Positions 12,642-15,966 of a stretch of 15,966 nucleotides of DNA are shown piece after piece (position 1 is the stretch's first letter; the number at the start of each line of letters is the position of its first letter). The DNA is from JAUZPB01 sp037140715 (lineage in GTDB: Bacteria > Bacteroidota > Ignavibacteria > Ignavibacteriales > SURF-24): the NCBI GenBank assembly GCA_037140715.1, contig JBAXDX010000067.1:1-15966 (forward strand). Direction: 5' to 3'. The notes under the pieces were generated by a model. It searched no databases, was not told the DNA's origin, and worked only from the letters and a program-made list of their open reading frames with translations. The translations under genes and the position numbers were made by a program.

Positions 12642-15278
12642 ATGATATTAAAAAAGTATTTTCTACGTTTACTGGTTCTATTGTTTGTTATCTGCTCCGC
12701 GGCATTAAACGCGCAGGTAACCATTGATAATTTCGATACATCAGCAAAGGATAACCTGTACAAGATTTACAAGGAAGGAAAAAGCACGATGGTTATTGCT
12801 GATGATGCGTCCACAAAAGCAGAAGGTGCTGCATCCCTGAATGTAAAAGCCCGAATTGATTCCGTTCATGTCTATGGCTCTTATGTTATATTGGCGCACG
12901 ATGTAGAAGCAGGCAAATATCTTGACATTAGTTCAAGCGATGCGCTTTCTATCTGGATAAAGGTTAACAAGGCTCCTGCACATCCTGAGAACCTGGTACT
13001 CAGAATTCAGCTGGGATATCAGCCTTCGGCAGGAGATAACAGGGAAGAGTATACTTATGAAAATTCAGCAATACTTGACGCTGTTAGCGGCTGGGTGGAG
13101 CTGAAGATTCCTTTGACAGAAAGAGTTCAGAGCGGAACAGATGCTCCGGATGCAACAGGCTTTATTTTAGCTCCGAATGACTGGAAATTTGTATCTAACA
13201 ACAGAGTGATGGACCGCGATAAAATCGTTGGTTATAATATTTCAATTACAACGACAAGCGGGGCGAAGGATTCAGTTGATATAAACCTTGACTCATTTAC
13301 ACGCTCTGGCAGCCGAAAAATACCTTTTATAGTATTCAACGGCAAGATATTCGGCGGTGAAATGAGTACATCCGCATGGGGCGGCGTTAACGCTCAACCG
13401 CTTTCGATAGTCCCGGGTGCCGGTTCCTCGACAGGCAAATCTGCTGTTAAATGGGTCGTTGATCCTCAGCCGGGTACTGGTGGTGCAGGCTGGGCAGCTT
13501 CCTTCCCGGCAAAAGATATGAGCGGTAACTTCAGGTTAAATGATATAATGAAATTAAAGGTTAAGATTCCGGCCGGATTTAATGACGACCTGAGAGTTCA
13601 GTTTGCTTCGCCCAGCGCTGCACCGGGAGCTGACAATAAAGGGACATCAAAGTATGTCTTTACCCAGGCTGGCAATAACTGGGATGGTACATGGAAGACT
13701 TTGTCATTCCCGCTTAATAGCGGTATTCCGGACGGAGCATCCGTTGGTTTTGATCCAGCCCAGGTAAATAAATTTGAAATAATGGGCGACAAAGGAACAA
13801 GTGCTCCCTGTGAGATATATTTTGATGATATCTGGGCTGGTTCACCAGTTATAGACGTTATTGCTCCGGTGGCAGTTACGGATTTTACAGTAACTGGTCT
13901 CACGGACTTATTTTACAACGTTATTACATGGACAGCCGTTCCTAATGAAACAGGTGCCAGGTATGATATCTATTACAGTTTAAAGCCGATAACAAGCCTC
14001 ACGCAGCCGGATATCGAAGTATTAACGACCGGCATCCCGGGCACTATTCAGTCAGCTAATCATCTGTTACGTGCTCCTGCAGACCAGGATCTTTCTTTAT
14101 ATTATGCTATTACATGTACTGACTCTTTTGGCAATGTCAGCCCATTGTCAACAACAGGTCCTGTTGCCAATAAAGCAAAGAGCGTTCCTATAATTTCGTT
14201 GAAAGTTCCGGAAGTCTTTACTGCCGATGGAAATCTTACGGAATGGACAGCGTCCGGAATTAAGCCTTTTGTCATCAAACCATCAGAACTTACAGTTGCA
14301 CCGAACACAAAGATTGAGAATGATGCCGACCTTTCAGTACTGGCTTATCTTGCAATTGACAATACGAACTTATATGTTGCTTTTGATGTAACTGATGATA
14401 TAGTAAATGCTGCTCCGGAGGTAAACGTCCTCACATATCAAAGAGACAGTCCTGAATTATACCTGGGTTTATATGATTTCCATGGCGCATATCATCAAAC
14501 ATACGCAAGAGGCGCTACGCCTGATTATCATTTTAGATTTAACAAGGATACAGTAATTATTGACGGTGGTGGAATTAATCAGTCGCTGGTTGCTACCGGC
14601 TCAGACTATATTTTCAAAGAAAAACTCTCAGGCGGTTATACAATTGAAGCAAAGATACCATTGCAGGATATCGCGACAAAACGTGATGCCGGATTTACAG
14701 GGTTATCAGACAACTTGTTCGTCCCGGTTAACGGGATGAGAATTCCAGTCGATTTCGCAATCAATGATAATGACAACGGCATAAACAGGGAAGGAATTTT
14801 ATGCTACTCGCCTGCAAATGAGAGTAAGTCCTGGGAAGATGTTTCAAGATGGTTATACACGTGGGTTGGTACAAAGTATAGCGTAGGCAGCACTATTGTT
14901 TCAATTACTTCACCTATTGGAGGGGAGAACTGGCAGACAGGGAGCAGTCATAATATAACCTGGTCAGGCAGTAACGTAACAAATGTAAAGATAGAATACA
15001 GCACAGATAATGGAGCAGGCTGGGCAACAATAATCACAAACACACCGGCAGGCGCAGGCAGTTATGGCTGGACAGTACCAAATTTACCATCGGTTCAATG
15101 CAGGGTTAAAGTAAGCGATGCGGGTAATGCATCCCTGAACAGCGTAAGCACTAATACATTTACAATAAGTGCTATTCCTATTCTTTCAATTACTACAACA
15201 GCACCATTGACCGGAGCAGGCTGGACAGCAGGGAGTCAGCTGGACAAGCAGCAATGTCAGCGGGAACGTAAATATTAA
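12642..15278 (+). CDS. Large exported carbohydrate-binding-like multidomain protein, 5' part, frameshifted
   Basis: This part encodes 878 residues from the preferred start. A signal peptide (1-25, ending ALNAQ) leads into a galactose-binding-like domain (about 26-222, TIDNFDTS to INLDSF) and a second one (about 227-398, FIVFNGKIFGG to EIYFDDIW), both in the style of CBM11-like modules. An Fn3-like segment follows (about 408-500), then a CBM9/DOMON-like domain (about 516-743, VFTADGNLTEW, LYVAFDVTDD, SPELYLGLYDF). Ig-like KNH/Kre9-type repeats start at 753 (SPIGGENWQTGSSHNITWS). The natural product probably binds polysaccharide at the cell surface; no catalytic domain is visible. The true frame is lost at about 15230: relative to the next repeat, 11 bp are missing. 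The last 10 or so residues before the stop (LDKQQCQRERKY) are therefore out of frame. Confidence 0.82.
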   Translation: MILKKYFLRLLVLLFVICSAALNAQVTIDNFDTSAKDNLYKIYKEGKSTMVIADDASTKAEGAASLNVKARIDSVHVYGSYVILAHDVEAGKYLDISSSDALSIWIKVNKAPAHPENLVLRIQLGYQPSAGDNREEYTYENSAILDAVSGWVELKIPLTERVQSGTDAPDATGFILAPNDWKFVSNNRVMDRDKIVGYNISITTTSGAKDSVDINLDSFTRSGSRKIPFIVFNGKIFGGEMSTSAWGGVNAQPLSIVPGAGSSTGKSAVKWVVDPQPGTGGAGWAASFPAKDMSGNFRLNDIMKLKVKIPAGFNDDLRVQFASPSAAPGADNKGTSKYVFTQAGNNWDGTWKTLSFPLNSGIPDGASVGFDPAQVNKFEIMGDKGTSAPCEIYFDDIWAGSPVIDVIAPVAVTDFTVTGLTDLFYNVITWTAVPNETGARYDIYYSLKPITSLTQPDIEVLTTGIPGTIQSANHLLRAPADQDLSLYYAITCTDSFGNVSPLSTTGPVANKAKSVPIISLKVPEVFTADGNLTEWTASGIKPFVIKPSELTVAPNTKIENDADLSVLAYLAIDNTNLYVAFDVTDDIVNAAPEVNVLTYQRDSPELYLGLYDFHGAYHQTYARGATPDYHFRFNKDTVIIDGGGINQSLVATGSDYIFKEKLSGGYTIEAKIPLQDIATKRDAGFTGLSDNLFVPVNGMRIPVDFAINDNDNGINREGILCYSPANESKSWEDVSRWLYTWVGTKYSVGSTIVSITSPIGGENWQTGSSHNITWSGSNVTNVKIEYSTDNGAGWATIITNTPAGAGSYGWTVPNLPSVQCRVKVSDAGNASLNSVSTNTFTISAIPILSITTTAPLTGAGWTAGSQLDKQQCQRERKY

Positions 15279-15387
15279 ACTCTCTGTGGACGGAGGGGCA
15301 GCTTATCCGGTAACATTAGTGGCAAATACAGTAAATGACGGGACTGAGACCGTAACTGTGCCTGCCAGTCCTTCCGGCACATGCAGG
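14919..15387 (+). repeat. 579-bp tandem coding repeat, unit 1 (11 bp short)
   Basis: From GGAGGGGAGAACTGGCAGAC to CCGGCACATGCAGG, this is nearly identical to 15487-15966, with only scattered substitutions and the 11-bp gap at about 15230. The unit holds two Ig-like modules, A (about 95 residues) and B (about 98 residues). The repeat period is 568 bp here and would be 579 bp (193 codons) without the gap. Confidence 0.9.
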
Positions 15388-15966
15388 ATAAAGGTGGAAT
15401 CGGCAGCCAACGCTAATGTTTACGGAATAAACCCCGGCAATTTTACAATAGCTGCCGCTCCTTCGCTTATTATTACTTCGCCAAACGGAGGGGAGAACTG
15501 GCAGACAGGGAGCAGTCATAATATAACCTGGTCAGGCAGTAACGTAACAAATGTAAAGATAGAATACAGCACAGATAATGGAGCAGGCTGGGCAACAATA
15601 ATCACAAACACACCGGCAGGCGCAGGCAGTTATGGCTGGACAGTACCAAATTTACCATCGGTTCAATGCAGGGTTAAAGTAAGCGATGCGGGTAATGCAT
15701 CCCTGAACAGCGTAAGCGCTAATACATTTACAATAAGCGCTATTCCTATTCCTTCAATTACTACAACAGCACCATTGACCGGAGCAAACTGGACAGCAGG
15801 AACACAGCAGACGGTCAGATGGACAAGCAGTAATGTCAGCGGGAACGTAAATATTAAACTCTCTTTGGACGGAGGGGCAGCTTATCCGGTAACATTAGCA
15901 GCAAATACAGTAAATGACGGGACTGAGACTGTAACTGTGCCTGATAATCCTTCCGGCACATGCAGG
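15211..15966 (+). pseudogene. Continuation of the CBM protein in the shifted frame, open at the window end
   Basis: After the frameshift the original coding continues in frame +1 from about 15238 (TSSNVSGNVNIKLS) with no stop up to position 15966; the frame is open back to 15211, after a TGA at 15208. It encodes the rest of Ig-like module B, a complete module A (GGENWQTGSSHNITW to NTFTIS) and most of a second module B (GANWTAGTQQTVRWTSSNVS to NPSGTCR). No credible start lies at its beginning, so it is a fragment and not a separate gene. More repeats and perhaps a T9SS sorting domain should lie beyond the window. The break may be a real mutation or a sequencing/assembly error in the repeat. 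Confidence 0.78.
15487..15966 (+). repeat. 579-bp tandem coding repeat, unit 2 (cut by window end)
   Basis: Second copy of the two-module unit, intact at the place where unit 1 lost 11 bp: it reads GGAACACAGCAGACGGTCAG, whereas unit 1 reads GGGAGTCAG. The high identity points to recent duplication or gene conversion. Confidence 0.9.

Noticed and set aside
15211..15278. Programmed ribosomal frameshift in the CBM protein
   Set aside because: No slippery heptamer is seen, and comparison with the second unit shows a plain 11-bp loss.

Overview
The window looks like a piece of an Ignavibacteria-type genome (Bacteroidota/Chlorobi relatives). The strongest pointer is the 846-residue secreted protein, which ends in a type IX secretion (T9SS) C-terminal sorting domain with the NFPNPFNP opening typical of that group. 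The phylum-level call is an inference from protein style; there is no rRNA gene in the window. Genes are AT-rich, mostly widely spaced, and separated by long repeat-filled gaps.

Left end (1-1400, minus strand): a compact housekeeping cluster of era (ribosome-assembly GTPase), a possible 33-codon microORF, and acylphosphatase. The microORF starts 1 nt after the era stop and ends 5 nt before the acylphosphatase start. A divergent spacer of about 460 bp, holding a nested inverted repeat, separates this cluster from a large plus-strand T9SS-exported beta-rich surface protein (1859-4399).

Middle: a gene-free stretch (4400-5818) is built of dispersed repeats. It is followed by a full-length dynamin-like protein (5819-7558) whose P-loop lacks the invariant glycine (Cys in GEFPYCKS). 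Then comes an exported protein with an LPP20-like N-terminus and an NTF2/SnoaL-like C-terminus (7769-9661).

Second gene-free stretch (9662-10733): a 14-unit, 20-bp minisatellite with a conserved 14-bp core and a changing 6-bp segment, REP-like palindromes, and an inverted copy of the repeat found 5.6 kb upstream.

Right end: an exported PEGA-repeat protein with a C-terminal membrane segment (10734-12461), then a very large exported multidomain carbohydrate-binding-like protein (from 12642, running off the window). The latter carries 579-bp tandem repeats of paired Ig-like modules and is interrupted in the first repeat by an 11-bp deletion that shifts the frame at about 15230. The remaining frame is open to the window edge.

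Functionally, four of the five plus-strand genes encode signal-peptide-bearing envelope or secreted proteins, so this is a cell-surface region beside a housekeeping cluster. No complete mobile element, CRISPR array, tRNA or rRNA was seen. The most unusual items are the degenerate dynamin, the minisatellite, the structured dispersed repeat family, the microORF and the frameshifted repeat protein.
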